Assembly (NCBI RefSeq): GCF_037975245.1
Contig: NC_092575.1
Span: forward strand, 13,992,310-14,056,309
Reading direction: 5' to 3'
Length of the DNA stretch: 64,000 bases
DNA from: Apostichopus japonicus
Lineage: Eukaryota; Echinodermata; Holothuroidea; Aspidochirotida; Stichopodidae
In this document: positions 36,311 through 47,334 of the stretch, in pieces
Layout: every line of letters starts with the position of its first letter
Position numbering within the stretch: position 1 is the first letter of the stretch
Program-made: the position numbers and the translations under genes
The notes under the pieces: generated by a model
Databases searched by the model: none
The model's input: only the letters and a program-made list of their open reading frames with translations
Told to the model about the DNA's origin: nothing

Positions 36311-36894
36311 GTCCCCATCATTATCCAAGACTGACTCAGAGAACACGTTCGAAGAAAACCCGTCGGGTAATTGAAAACAAATCAGTGCAAATTAAACATT
36401 CCCGTACAATGGGATGAGGTTCTTGGGGTTCGGAAGACCCCCCCCCCCCGAGTCCATACGTGACACACACACACACTGACATACAATATCTCCTCGTTTA
36501 CTAGTTTGGTCGTTCAAATGAATCTAAAATAACTCTTACTTTCTGTTCAATGCTTCCATTCTTTGTTCAGCAATATCAGATGCACGGTAAGTATGATAGC
36601 GTATTTTTGATACTATAGCTCTAATTGCTTCTCATCTTAATTCTGCTGCTATTGATGAGATTCAGTGACGACCAATTGCATGGGTTTGTCGCATATTTCA
36701 CCAGTCTACACACAGATTTGGTTTTTACATTGAAGCTTAAACTGTTCCACAAAGTAACGTAATCAATTTGCCCTATGTAGGGTATAGACTACAAAGTTGC
36801 AGGCTGTGCGCTATAAATTCAATCTGCAGTATATAAATGTACCATTCCTTTCTTTTTGTAGATGTTGCAGATCATAGGATGGCACCCCCTATAA

Positions 36895-37255
36895 CAGTGG
36901 CGGAGCTAGGGGTATTGGTCAGGGGGGCGAGAATGGTCTGTAGGGGCGCTTTCGACACTATCTAAGCGGAGCGCCACCACAGGTTGGCGCGGAGCGTACA
37001 GTAAATTTTTGAGTGAAGATACTACCTAGATCGCAGGAAATGACCCTTTCCGGGCCTTGCTAATTTGCAGATAAACGAAGAATAAATAGGTGTCATCGCC
37101 ATTTTGTCAGAAAATTACACCAACAAAATGTGACAAATGTCAATAGGTATTTGAGAGCGCAATAAAAAAGTCAATAATCGCGAATAAATAAAAAGTAGTA
37201 AAAAGTTCGGAAATGGCGCCCCCCCCCCCCTGACTGTATGGACGCTCCGCCACTG
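36895..37255 (+). mobile_element. Non-autonomous hAT-type element, family 2
   Basis: 361 bp from CAGTGGCGGAGCTAGGGG to GACGCTCCGCCACTG, flanked by a perfect 8-bp duplication CCCTATAA. The shared core lies at about 36955-37060. This is the best-preserved family-2 copy in the window. Confidence 0.96.
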
Positions 37256-37655
37256 CCCTATAACGAAAAACGAGAAACTTTGTACGTCAGCCAATCTAGA
37301 ATGACGAAGTCAGCTGCAAACCTTCACAAAATGTATCCTATACCTGGTTTGGGAATTTATAATTAATATATATTACCTTTGGAATTAATTGCAAGTTGTT
37401 GTTGAGACATTTGACTGCATCATTGACTAGAATTATCAAAACGCTATAATGATAATAAAGATAAGATGAAGGTTAAACACGTTGTTGACCTGTCGGAGAA
37501 TAGTGGTCATTCTCTTACTGACTTCCTGCCTTATTCTGTATGGACTGATGAAAGGTCACCTGTTCATAGATTTGATATTATAATCGCTGGTTACTCTGGT
37601 CTACATGCAATTCAGCACATCACTGCAATTGTGAAAGTCACAACCCTATTAATAA

Positions 37656-37821
37656 GGGGTTAATCAACGGTCTAGCGTGCGTTACTCACAGGATTAATGC
37701 ACGATCGGGGGATAATGCAAGCGATGCACGAGGGCGGAGCCCGAGTGCATCCAGCGATAGCATTAACACCCGGAGTGCATTAATCATGTGAGTAACGCAC
37801 GCTAGACCGTTGATTAACCCC
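37656..37821. mobile_element. Foldback element with perfect 35-bp terminal repeats
   Basis: The left terminus at 37656-37690 begins GGGGTTAATCAACGGTCTAG and is exactly complementary to 37787-37821. Pairing continues inward with few mismatches almost to the centre (about 37738), so the 166-bp unit forms one long hairpin. Part of its sequence (CGTGCGTTACTCACAGGATT) recurs at about 38855-38875. Confidence 0.93.
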
Positions 37822-38940
37822 GTTCATTCATACACTACCATTTGTGTGGGGGAAAAATCATAAAACAAAACATTTTTGGTTACATATAACCGAAGATTTA
37901 TTAAAGTGATGCCCCGTAAGTCGAATTAACGATTAACAACCAGCATAACAATAATGTACATGTGCAATTATAAAGTAATACTGAACGATAGTGAATAATT
38001 ATAAAGGAAACGTCTTGGAAAGGCTGTCATTCATAAAAGATGAACCATAATAACATTTTAACTAATGTTTGGCAATATTGCGGCCATAAAACTATTTTTG
38101 AAAGGTCTCAATAACAAGGAACTACAAACAATTACTAGTTGGCTTCATCATATCAATACCCTACAGCTTCTGGTTCCCATAGCAACCATTCTAGGGACAA
38201 ACATGTACGTATGGTATACAGTCATACGATAACATAGTAGGCCTTGTATTGAACACGTACACTCACTTGAACGTACACACTACACAGTGCTTGGCACTGC
38301 GGTCGTTTAACTTTAAATTTATAACACTATGAGCAACATAACGGCCTTGCGAACATTTAATTACGGACAGATACTGGATATATTTAAAGTCAAAGCATCC
38401 ACAACTGTTTGGTGTTTTAATACGGATATAACTATGAATTTTGGAAGTAAACATTCACAGGACTTTGGAAAGAACATTTGGAAAACAGTTTGGACATGTT
38501 AGACGTTTCAGCCCTAACAGCAGCAGTAACGTTAATGTCATTGTTGGAGGCAACAGCTGTGCAGCCTACACTATGGCCTAGACTCGAGTGCGGATCCATG
38601 TTTTCGCGTCCTTTACCATTGACGGCATCTTGCAAGACTTTTGAACAAGATCGTTTCTGTGAATTAAGTCTTTCTCAACCAGGTTTGCAAATCTTCCATT
38701 GTTTTCCTGAGTGTCTACCTCGTCTAAAGTGCGCAAATCGAAGTTCAAATCAAACGTTATATTAGCCATTTTGTGTTTTTGATGTATTTCGATAGCTCAT
38801 CAAAGCAGACGACAAAACATGGTAACAATTGTATTCATCCGCCGGTAATTTTACCGTGCGTTACTCACAGGATTAACCACGGTCAGCTGACCTGAATGGA
38901 CCAATAGGATTTAGGAATCTTTACTAAGTATGAATGAACG
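37821..38940 (-). mobile_element. Element bounded by GTTCATTCATAC inverted ends
   Basis: CGTTCATTCATAC at 37821-37833 is matched in inverse by GTATGAATGAACG at 38928-38940, about 1.1 kb apart. The interior carries minus-strand coding remnants (38432-38769). The left end abuts the foldback element and part of that foldback recurs near the right end, so the true borders may be wider. The transposon class is not established. Confidence 0.45.
38432..38769 (-). pseudogene. Possible tyrosine-recombinase-type ORF, N and C ends joined
   Basis: The first frame (from 38769) starts MANITFDLNFDLRTLDEVD and continues ENNGRFANLVEKDL. This resembles the acidic start, with GRFA-x-L-x-E-x-DL, of the Crypton/QRICH1-like recombinase proteins common in invertebrate genomes. 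A second frame ends SNMSKLFSKCSFQSPVNVYF before a stop at 38432, which resembles the C-terminal F-x-x-C-x-F-x-G-x-V motif of such proteins. The recombinase domain itself is absent. I infer an internally deleted copy; the assignment rests on motif memory and is tentative. Confidence 0.35.
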
Positions 38941-39898
38941 TTGGTTTAAAAACTAAATATATGTGACAGGTTTACTCAACAGTTACAGCTTGTATAGGCC
39001 TCGCTTCACTGTGCTCGTTTAACGTAGCCTATGCTTCTTTTTAACGAAAAGTTTATGACCTTCAGGCGCCTCGTTAATATTTTAAACTGCATTGAACTTA
39101 TAGGAAATTGCAAGCCTTTCTTAAGTTCTAGCCCTAGCAACAACAGCTGAATAGTTTCGGGGAGTCTACCACAAGGGAAAAGACTTTGTTACGAGAGTTG
39201 TTCCTCTCTGACGTCATCAAGATGGAATTTCAGGCGTATTGCGTTATCAACGGCGGCTTACTGTGCATTGTGGTTAGGCCTTAGGAGCCTATTTTCAAAG
39301 CGAGCGTATTCCGTCCAACAGAAAGCGGTTAACTTATACATGGAATATTAGGTAGTTTTGAGGTTACTGAATCATATAAATTGTCTTTGATCCCTGCCTT
39401 CGTTATTTCCTTTTAGTGATGACTATATACAATAATACAATATGTGATATCACATTGACTAGTATGCAACGTGATATGATGACTGTTTCCAGCATTCGGA
39501 GAAGTGATACATGTTATATAACGAAAAAAAAAAATTTTCTTTAGAATAGTTCACATTTTGAGAAACTAATGGAACCCAAGTTTGAAATTAAAGTTACGAT
39601 ATACACAAGTCGAAATTTGAGAAAATAGTCAAAACCATTAAATATTATAGGCAAACTTTGGGGATCAAAAGTCGAAATGTCAATATACGGGAATATTTTA
39701 TTTCCTCCTCTCAACATGCTAACACAAGTTTTGGACATTCTCATATAAATCTCGACATATATATATATATATACAGTTTTGGGCATTAACGAAACGATGG
39801 CGCGCGCCGATGTGCCAAAATTATAGCATGACGTCAATATTGTATCTAGCAAGCAATGTTGACATGACCAATGTAGTAGTGGCAGGCTGTTACAAGTT

Positions 39899-40052
39899 TT
39901 CGACATGCTGATGTTGAATTTGACATGTCGATAGTCGTAATGACATATTGGTATTTTGTTTCGACATGTTCATATGGAATTGTAACATGTTGATATCGAA
40001 TTGGACATATATATATTAACTTGGACATTTCACTTTCTTTTTCGACATTTAT
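39899..40052 (+). repeat. Degenerate 21-bp tandem repeat
   Basis: About seven units of 20-21 bases beginning CGACATGCTGATGTTGAATT, followed by variants such as CGACATGTTCATATGGAATT and TAACATGTTGATATCGAATT. It ends directly before the hAT transposase remnant. Looser copies of the ACAT-containing unit extend upstream to about 39650. Confidence 0.65.
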
Positions 40053-40070
40053 GGAACGTTTGGCTCTCCG

Positions 40071-40292
40071 TACCTATTTATTACACTTCCAGTCACAGTG
40101 GCGACCGCAGAAAGATCATTCTCCAAGTTGAAGCTAATCAAGACTTACCTACGTTCAACCATTTCTCAAGATCGGCTGGATTCGCTGGCTATCCTTTCCA
40201 TCGAGAGCGAGGAGGCATGGTCACTTGATATAGATGGACTATTCGATATGTTTGCTGACAAGAAGGCCAGGCTCAGTAAATTCAAGCTCTAG
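40071..40292 (+). pseudogene. hAT transposase C-terminal remnant
   Basis: The plus-strand frame reads ITLPVTVATAERSFSKLKLI, then KTYLRSTISQDRLDSLAILS and a FADKKARLSKFKL-type tail before the TAG stop at 40290-40292. The ATAERSFSKLKLIKTYLRSTM...RL-x-x-LAILSIE signature is the C-terminal dimerisation region of hAT transposases, especially the TTF/ZMYM-type proteins. The catalytic core upstream is missing, so it cannot be active. It shows that autonomous hAT elements once existed here and could have moved the short elements in this window. Confidence 0.85.
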
Positions 40293-40544
40293 CCGTTCCA
40301 AGTTCTCGGGAACTTGGATACCATTTGTCCACAGGAGTTATGCCACGGGTGGAAATATACATGTTTATGTTAATTGGACATTGGTCATTTGGTCTTATTG
40401 TCCTTTCAATCTCTTAATGTATTCTAGCTTTGCAACACATTTTTTCATGTTCCCAGTATGACAGACATGGCGGACCAAAAATGTGTCTATGAACGCAGAT
40501 TTTCCCCAAAATCTCAGTCGATAAAATCACCACGGAATGTTCCA

Positions 40545-40747
40545 TATACGGCTTAGATTGCACCAGAGAGCTTGTAGAACCCCAGAGCTTCCAGGGCCCG
40601 AGGGCGGGCCCTGGACCCACGCCTTTGGGACTTCGCGCTCCGCGCTCGTGATGTGCGCTGCGCGCACATCGGTTGATTCTCCGCAGCAGCCAGAGGGCCC
40701 TTCCTTCCCTGGACCCAGGGGCCCCCAGACTCATCGTTACGCCGCTG
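40545..40747 (-). mobile_element. GC-rich hAT-type terminal fragment
   Basis: Ends at 40747 with CATCGTTACGCCGCTG, which on the minus strand is a CAGCGGCGTAACG terminus. The interior is very GC-rich, with GGGCCC palindromes and alternating GCGC around 40640-40670. The other end was not found. Confidence 0.55.
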
Positions 40748-42199
40748 AGTAAGCACAAGTTGAAACATCGACAAAGTAGTTTACATTTTGAGACTGGGGA
40801 AATGTTTGAAATTTTCAGATGAAAAATGGGCAAAAACGGTATTAAAAAGTCGATGTCCAAGTCGACGTGTCGAGAAGAAGAGCAATGTTAAAATATCCAA
40901 TTGAGCCACCTTAAGAGAAGCGCCGCCGGGTTTAATTCACCCACCCCCTCACCCACCCCATCACTCGATTCTGAGAAGGAAATGGACGCCCGTACTGCAT
41001 GCCAGTAATGTCACGCGTTGACGGCAGTAGAACCACTACCGTCTGGGCCATCAAAACAAGTTGCCGTAGCTGACCTTCCACTGTTCTCCAGCAAAAGGCC
41101 CTTAGTCAGCCTTCGGAGGTGGTGTGAGGTGGTAAGCCAAGTTTTTGTCCCAAGTTTAAGAACCAGGGATTAAAAAACTAGTTAACGTATTATTGACATA
41201 TGAATTTTTAGGAGACCATATAGGCTTTATACCCTCTGTTTTGAGGGGTTCTGTGAAGAGGGGTCTGAGTGGGGGGGGGTATAACCCCTCCTTTGCCCTC
41301 TTTTTCCTGTCAGAACAGCATTTTTTCGGCAAGGGCGTTAGTTGCAAAACGGTACTATCCCCAGCCAGGGAACATAAGTTTAATTTAAGCTTGTATTGAT
41401 CTGAATATTCATGACACCATACAGAAGTTATGAATCCAACTTTTAGGGAGATGAACAGAAAATGTTGTATTGGTAGAAGCGTAGGGGGGGACCCCTCCCC
41501 TGTGAGAAAATTTTGTTTCGGTAAGACGGTGTTGTTAGTGCATCTACAATTGTGCATACGACTTTATACGTGCGTGTGTAATCAAATGGAAGCCATTTTC
41601 TCCCAGTGGCTATACGGCCCTGATATATAACGATAAACATAATAGTACGTGTGGGAAGGTATACGCAGGTATCTCATATCTCATTGACCCAAATCGAGAT
41701 GCTGTGTATATGATTAAATACGACAATCTATAGTGGTATAAGACGCCCGGAACCTTGACTAAAAGTGCCAATCACCGAATTAAATTGACTTCGATTGAGC
41801 TGTTTTTACCTCCATGGGTTGAGAGAAATCTCGTTCTATGCTGGGTATGGCTGCACGTGAAGGTATCCTGAACCACGTGTCAGGTAAACCTTCATTGGTT
41901 TCATCTTGCATACGTCCCTTCCGGTGTAGCAGTACAAACTGTCGCAAATATCTTATATTCAGTCAATACTGTCCTAGTCCCACTCGGACAGTTTATACTG
42001 TATTTACCAGTACGTTTGGTCTCCCGGACCTATTGTACAAGGCCAGTTGGTACAGACTGTCTCCCCAGACAGTATATGCTATGGTTACATGAAGGGGGGA
42101 CATAATTTGACGGTCATATATGTTGTTGTAAATTGTGTCCCCCCTGAACACAATGTCCGCCGTAGCAGGTACGTTAGAGTAGCAAAAATTTAATTAGTA
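40748..42199. other. No gene recognised; C/G runs and small hairpins
   Basis: Two short G/C-rich blocks (41262-41292 and 41482-41502) look like repeat debris. Around 41968-42072 there are small ACTGTC/GACAGT hairpins, one of them ACTGTCTCCCCAGACAGT. No exon could be supported. Confidence 0.45.
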
Positions 42200-42390
42200 A
42201 TGGACTCTGGCAGAATCCGTATCATTAGCAAATTGTCGCATTTCGGCTTCCGTATATTTAGCAGTAAAGTCGTGCGACAACTAAAAATGGAAAAGCTAGC
42301 AGAATACGTGAGACAAATTGCCGCACTCTATACTCTTCTAATTCTCTCTGTTGTGATTATGAGCTATCTGCAAACTTTTCTCTGCAAAGT
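42200..42390 (+). CDS. Candidate first exon encoding a signal anchor
   Basis: An open frame from 42200 encodes a basic N-terminus (MDSGRIRIISKLSHFGFRIF) and then EYVRQIAALYTLLILSVVIM, a hydrophobic segment of about 19 residues. It ends at a strong donor (AAAGT/GTAAGT). A short basic cytoplasmic head before one membrane segment is typical of type II membrane proteins such as Golgi enzymes. No following exon was found on this strand; the next gene is on the opposite strand. It may be chance. Confidence 0.3.
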
Positions 42391-42972
42391 GTAAGTTTAT
42401 TCATATAGGAAACAAACAAAATTGCGAATAACTATAAAAGAAAGGATATTAACGGTATTCAGTTTTATTAAACAAATGTTCCTTTTCTCAAATTGTATTA
42501 TTCTTCGAATGTAACGTATAGCAGTATTCATTCATACATTGGTGTCTTAATAGATGCTATTTAATATAAACCTAAGGTCAGGAAATGTTCATGTATATAT
42601 TCCTATAGGACATTTAAACCCCATTAGAACAATTGCTTAAATTAATTGTGAAACTGCTCCAGAACCACATGGTAATAGGTTGCTACTGTCTTGGAGAAGT
42701 TGCGTCAGAATACTGTTGCCAACTGTCGACAACAGTGAAGAATTAGCGCTATCAGCTCAAGAAATAAGAACAACAACAAAGTTATACTTCTTTCTTTTTT
42801 TTTATAATGCTTGCTGACAGCAAGTAGTTTACAGAACACTATTTTTAGAGAAAGATTGGTTTTTTACTGCTAGAAGTTAGAAAGATCTAAACTATAGTTA
42901 AAGGTTAATGAGGAGTGTTCTGCTTAGTAAGACAACACAGTATCGAGGGTATATAGGAAAATATCAAGTTTA

Positions 42973-45900
42973 CTAAGCGTGTGGAAATCTTGGATCGGCT
43001 TTGGGAAGGCCGGCCTTGTTTCCACGTCCGCCTTTGGAGAGAGTAAACAGTTCAAGTTCACATATGAATGGCAGAGACTTTCTGCATTTGCAATCGTTCC
43101 ACCGACCAAGTCCTCCTCTATTAATCTCCACGCAATTCTCGTTGTCCATGAAGTTGTTTGGTTCTCCACGTTTCCAGAAAGTTTGCTCAGGAAGAAATAC
43201 TTCTCGATTGTGAGCATCCCATTCAAACTCACCTGTATAGGAGACAACGATAATAATATTGGCATCATTTCCAGTCATTTTCTAATCATACTTGGCCAAG
43301 GCACTTTATCTCCATTGCCTCTCTTCATCCAGGTATATACAGGCGAAGGGGGCAGCCCCCCCCCCCCCGCCTCCCTCTTGAGCATATTTTTTGGTATGTT
43401 TTTTATGATATCGCTAGTAATTTCAAAGAGAAAATGCTAAGATGCAACTTACAAGCCTGGGAAGTGCCATTTCCAGCGATCTGGGAGGCGTTTTCAGCCA
43501 AAATTTTCTTGTACGCTTCGCTACGCTTAGATAGTTTGCAGTGCCATATCTACGGCTCTGAAAGTTTGCCTACCGTTTCGCCCCTCCCTTAACAAATTCC
43601 TCGCTACGCGCCTGGGTGTATAAATGGGGACTTATGAGATAAAGTGCATGGAAGTTGGGCGATGTTTAGCTGCTGCCATGTTGAGGGATTGTATCTATGC
43701 CGTTTGATAGGTTATCGTTGACCATGCAGGGTAATATTGTGATGCGCCTGGAGCACTGTTATCGGGGGATATGCCTGCGCTTTACAAATCCTCAATATAA
43801 TTATAACTAGAGTTCACAAATAAGGATGTGAATTACATTACAATTACGTCTATACATATACCTGCATGTGTTACTGCTCAAGCTGCTTCTTTCAGTGGAG
43901 TAGCTAAAGTGGGAGGCAGGGAGATGTGCTCTTATACCCAAAAGAAGTTTTCATGGACTAAATGGGTATACGGCCATAAATTTTCAAAATAAAAATAAAC
44001 ATGATGTATATTACATCGTGTTAGCTCGGCTACTTGTTTTATAGCACAGTGCGTGCGATCTGCTTCTTAGAAGGATTTACTTATTAGCCATACGTAGCAT
44101 AAAATGAGATTTTTCTGAATCATTTAACTTTGATTATTCAGTGTCTGACACAATGAGTTCCGTGCATGCATGGAACTTGATTGTTGTCTGCAACAAAAAC
44201 ATATATGTTAATCTCAATTTGGATCATTATAATAGAAAGTATACCTAAAGGTACCTAAAAACGCACACTATTATGTATATTCTAAATATTTGATATAGTT
44301 AAGATACACAGGGCTATAACCACTGGCGGTATGGAGGAACTTTCCTCCTCCCCTCCCTCCCTCCCCTCCCCTCCCCTCCCTTCTCCTCTCCTCTCCTCCC
44401 ACATTCCATCTCCCCCCAGACTTCTTCCAAATTGCTTACATTTTATAAAATATACACGCACGCAAAATGGTATAAACTGGTCACATTCAAAGTTGTCCTG
44501 TTCAAGTTCATAGTTAAAATAATTGAAATTAAAACACCATTTGGCGTCTAAGCCTCCTAACCGAAATAAACATTCTCAAAGGGGAAGGGCCGATGCAATT
44601 CTAGACCATAATAAAAAATAATCAAAAAGAAACAAAACCGATACCTTCGGTTTTCTGGTCGTTCAGACCGATCCAAGCTCGCTTCTTCTGCCCCTTCATT
44701 ACCACATAAGTGATGAAATCATTTTCTAAAGTGTCATGAACAGAAGCCAAGTGACCGTAGTTGTAATCGCTGTTGTCATGGCAAAAGTCCTTGGCCTCAT
44801 CCCAAGTGAGTGGGTCTTCAATGAACTTGTAACAGCTCGTACGATAGTTTTGCCAACCAGATGGACAATCTTTTGTTAACACAGAAATAAGAAATATTGC
44901 AAACAGTTAGGTTGTAAAAAAGTTAGATTGAGTAAATGGCCAAGGCCGATTATAGTTTGGAAAATTTGTTCAATTATTTAGGTCACCTGCATCCGAATGG
45001 ACATCTAATGCTGAGTTATAAGGATTTTCTGATTATTAGGTACGTTTTAGACCATGTTTTGCCCCTCACCCCTCTTTCCTCGTTTGGATCGCCATTGGGC
45101 CGATGTTGGGGTCTCTATATATAGACGAAATGTATCTGTTCTCCTTTACGCCCAACCACCTGTACAGCACTTTGTAATATGGGTGGCGGTAAAGCACTTT
45201 GTCATGGGTGGCGGATTACTAGTCTCTTCCCGGCCATATGGAAAGCCGTTTTAACTTTTGATAAGGAATTTCAGATATCTCGAAATAATTTCAGTATATC
45301 TCAAATTAAATGACAGATATCTCCAATTTATGTAAGATATCTACAAATAATTGCAGATATCTTAAAATCAATGTCAGATATCTCGAAATACCAGAGAATT
45401 TCAGATATCTGAAAATTGAATTCGAGATATCTGAAATTGAATTCGAGATATCTGAAATAGAATTCAAGATATCTGCAATTCCATTTCAGATATCTGAATA
45501 TAAATTTCAATTATCTCGAATTCAATTTCAGATATCTGAAATAGAATTGCAGATATCTCGAACTCAATTGCAGATATCTCGAATTCAATTTCAGATATCT
45601 GAAATAGAATTGCAGATATCTCGAATTCAATTGCAGATATCTCGAATTCAATTTTAGATATCTGAAATAGAATTTCAGATATCTCGAATACAATTACAGA
45701 TATCTCGAATTCAATTCAGATATCTGAAATTCAATTTCAGATATCACGAATTAATTCCACAACTTGTTAATTATATGCATATAATGTATATCAGGCCTAC
45801 CGTTAGCCAGCAAGCAAGCTAGATTAATTCCCACCCATACGTCGACGCGACGATGGCAGCCCCCTGGACCTTTGGTACTGTCACTTTTTTTGTAGCTTAA

Positions 45901-46735
45901 TTTTCGCGCCTTTCTACGAACTTCTGCATATGCATTTCAGATATCTCGAATTCAATTTCAGATATCTCGAATTCAATTTCAGATATCTCGAATTGGAATT
46001 GCAGATACCTTGAATTCAATTTCAGATATCTCGAATTCAATTTCAGATATCTGGAATTCAATTTCAGATATCTGAAATATAATTTCAGATAACTCGAATA
46101 AAATTTCGGATATCTCGACTTCAATTTCAGATATCTAAATTAGAATTTCAGAAATCTCGAAATCTATTTTCGATATCTCGAATTCAATTTCAGATATCTC
46201 GAATTTAATTTTAGATATCTGAAATAGAATTTTAGATATCTAAATAAGAAACAATTTAAGATATCTAAAACTCCCGATTAAATGTTAAAATGGCTTTCCA
46301 TACGGCCACTCGGTCCGGAGGTAAAGGGTTTTTTAATTGATACAATTAGAAATCTTCCATTTAAACTGACGTTCTGTATAATGGTTCTTTGTCACTGGAT
46401 CTAGCAGAACATAAAGCTGGCGATTAAATAGACTAATGCAAGGCAAGACAGTACTTCCATTGCAATTAAGTATGTTGAGATGTAAAAAGTGAACAATCGG
46501 CATATTGTAAAGAGCCACAAAAATGATAATCATAATAATGAACGAGACATTGTAAAGTATACCATCAAGTATCAAATAGTATCCGCTTTGTGGACTTTGG
46601 TTTAGTACATTCAAAAATATTAATAAAACATTCAATGATTAGTCTAAATTAATGTGAAAAATCTTAAAACAACTTACGACTTTGTCCTCTCACTAAGCCA
46701 AGCACCACAGCTAGCAAAATTAGACGGATGGCCAT
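42973..46735 (-). CDS. Secreted C-type lectin, three exons
   Basis: The exons are 46678-46735, 44645-44869 and 42973-43232. They join in phase (58, 225 and 260 bases) to give 180 residues plus stop. Residues 1-18 form a signal peptide (MAIRLILLAVVLGLVRGQ). The single C-type lectin domain spans about 21-153: CPSGW, WDEAKDFC (42-49), the hydrophobic-core WIGL (85-88), EGEFEW (94-99), EPN (118-120), and WND (139-141). Cysteines at 49 and 152, and 128 and 144, fit the two conserved disulfides, and C21/C32 fit the long form. EPN with WND is the calcium site that usually binds mannose-type sugars. A basic 27-residue tail follows the domain. Splice sites are standard (GTAAGT and GTATCG donors; CTCCTATACAG acceptor). 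It is probably an extracellular pattern-recognition lectin; binding specificity is inferred from EPN only. Confidence 0.92.
43285..43800 (+). repeat. Old interspersed repeat split by a hAT element
   Basis: The left part (TTGGCCAAGGCACTTTATCT to CAGGTATATA) and the right part (GGTGTATAAATGGGGACTTA to GCGCTTTACAAATCC) flank 43340-43614. Together they look like a dispersed repeat known in invertebrate genomes, with a GGCACTTTA block and a GTATAAATGGG block. It lies in intron 2 of the lectin gene. Confidence 0.55.
43340..43614 (-). mobile_element. Non-autonomous hAT-type element, family 3 (in lectin intron)
   Basis: 275 bp. Read on the minus strand it begins CAGGCGCGTAGCGAGG. Its plus-strand left end is CAGGCGAAGGGGGCAG. 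The flanking duplication is GGTATATA against GGTGTATA. It contains the shared core in reverse (about 43450-43540). Confidence 0.9.
44336..44413 (+). repeat. C/T-rich tract
   Basis: Nearly pure pyrimidine, built from CCCTCC and CTCCT blocks. It lies in intron 2 of the lectin gene, just downstream of exon 2. Confidence 0.85.
45232..46307. mobile_element. TIR element filled with 21-bp palindromic tandem repeats
   Basis: Inverted ends of 24 bases (GGCCATATGGAAAGCCGTTT at 45232 and its near-complement ending at 46307, two mismatches) enclose two arrays: about 45262-45755 and about 45936-46262. The unit is 21 bases, AGATATCT followed by CGAATTCAATTTC or GAAATAGAATTGC-type variants, so each unit has the 8-base palindrome AGATATCT and often GAATTC. 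About 180 bp of non-repeat sequence separates the arrays. No clear target duplication was seen. The whole element sits in intron 1 of the lectin gene. Frames with Ile-Ser-Glu or Arg-Tyr-Leu repeats are translations of the array. Confidence 0.85.
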
Positions 46736-46806
46736 TTTTGTTACAAATGTGTGACTACAGCTCAACATATGAAATAAACTTTGTGTTTTGATTTGTTGCG
46801 AACACC

Positions 46807-46814
46807 TATTTATA
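46807..46814 (-). promoter_or_regulatory. TATA box of the C-type lectin gene
   Basis: TATAAATA on the minus strand, about 72 bases upstream of the ATG at 46735. This is a good consensus match at a plausible distance for a short 5' UTR. Confidence 0.6.
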
Positions 46815-47334
46815 TGTGTAGAATCTGGAACACAATTAGACTAATTAAACCACGTGTTGGTACTCTAATATGGTATAGATGATCGACCAACGGAACTATG
46901 AGGTAAGATGCTGACATATGAATATTTTGATATTGGCAATTGTTGCATATAGTTGCTTAACACAATTCTGAATGATACCCGAGTACATTGCTGTTAATTG
47001 ACTGGATAATAAGGTGGATTTGCTATAGGCTTACAATATAAAATGTGACATAATGGTTTAGAATTTTAAAGATAAATGATCTTCCTGTTTCGATAATCAT
47101 ATATAGTCTCTGCCAGAATATTTAAGAGTCAAGTCTTATGTTGGTGACACGTACTTGTCCTTTTTTAAATCCCCTTTTCATCGCACATCGTACGTTTCAA
47201 AGTTCAACTAGCTTATCCATACACAAATCCCGACATGTTAGATTAAGATTGAACTATTTTCTCGAAATTTTGATTAGTTTATTTTACTGAAATGTTTATT
47301 TCGACTTGCTCGAAATTTAGAATAAAAAAAAATA

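Noticed and set aside
40537-40860. GC-rich overlapping frames of 71-148 codons
   Set aside because: They lie on a GC-rich transposon fragment with a hAT-type terminus; length is explained by few AT-rich stops.
45310-46124. Repetitive proteins of Ile-Ser-Glu and Arg-Tyr-Leu type
   Set aside because: The frames are read through the 21-bp array, which has no stop in several frames because the unit length is divisible by three.
45232-46307. CRISPR-like array (regular repeats)
   Set aside because: Units abut directly, are palindromic variants of one another and have no unique spacers; the context is an animal intron.
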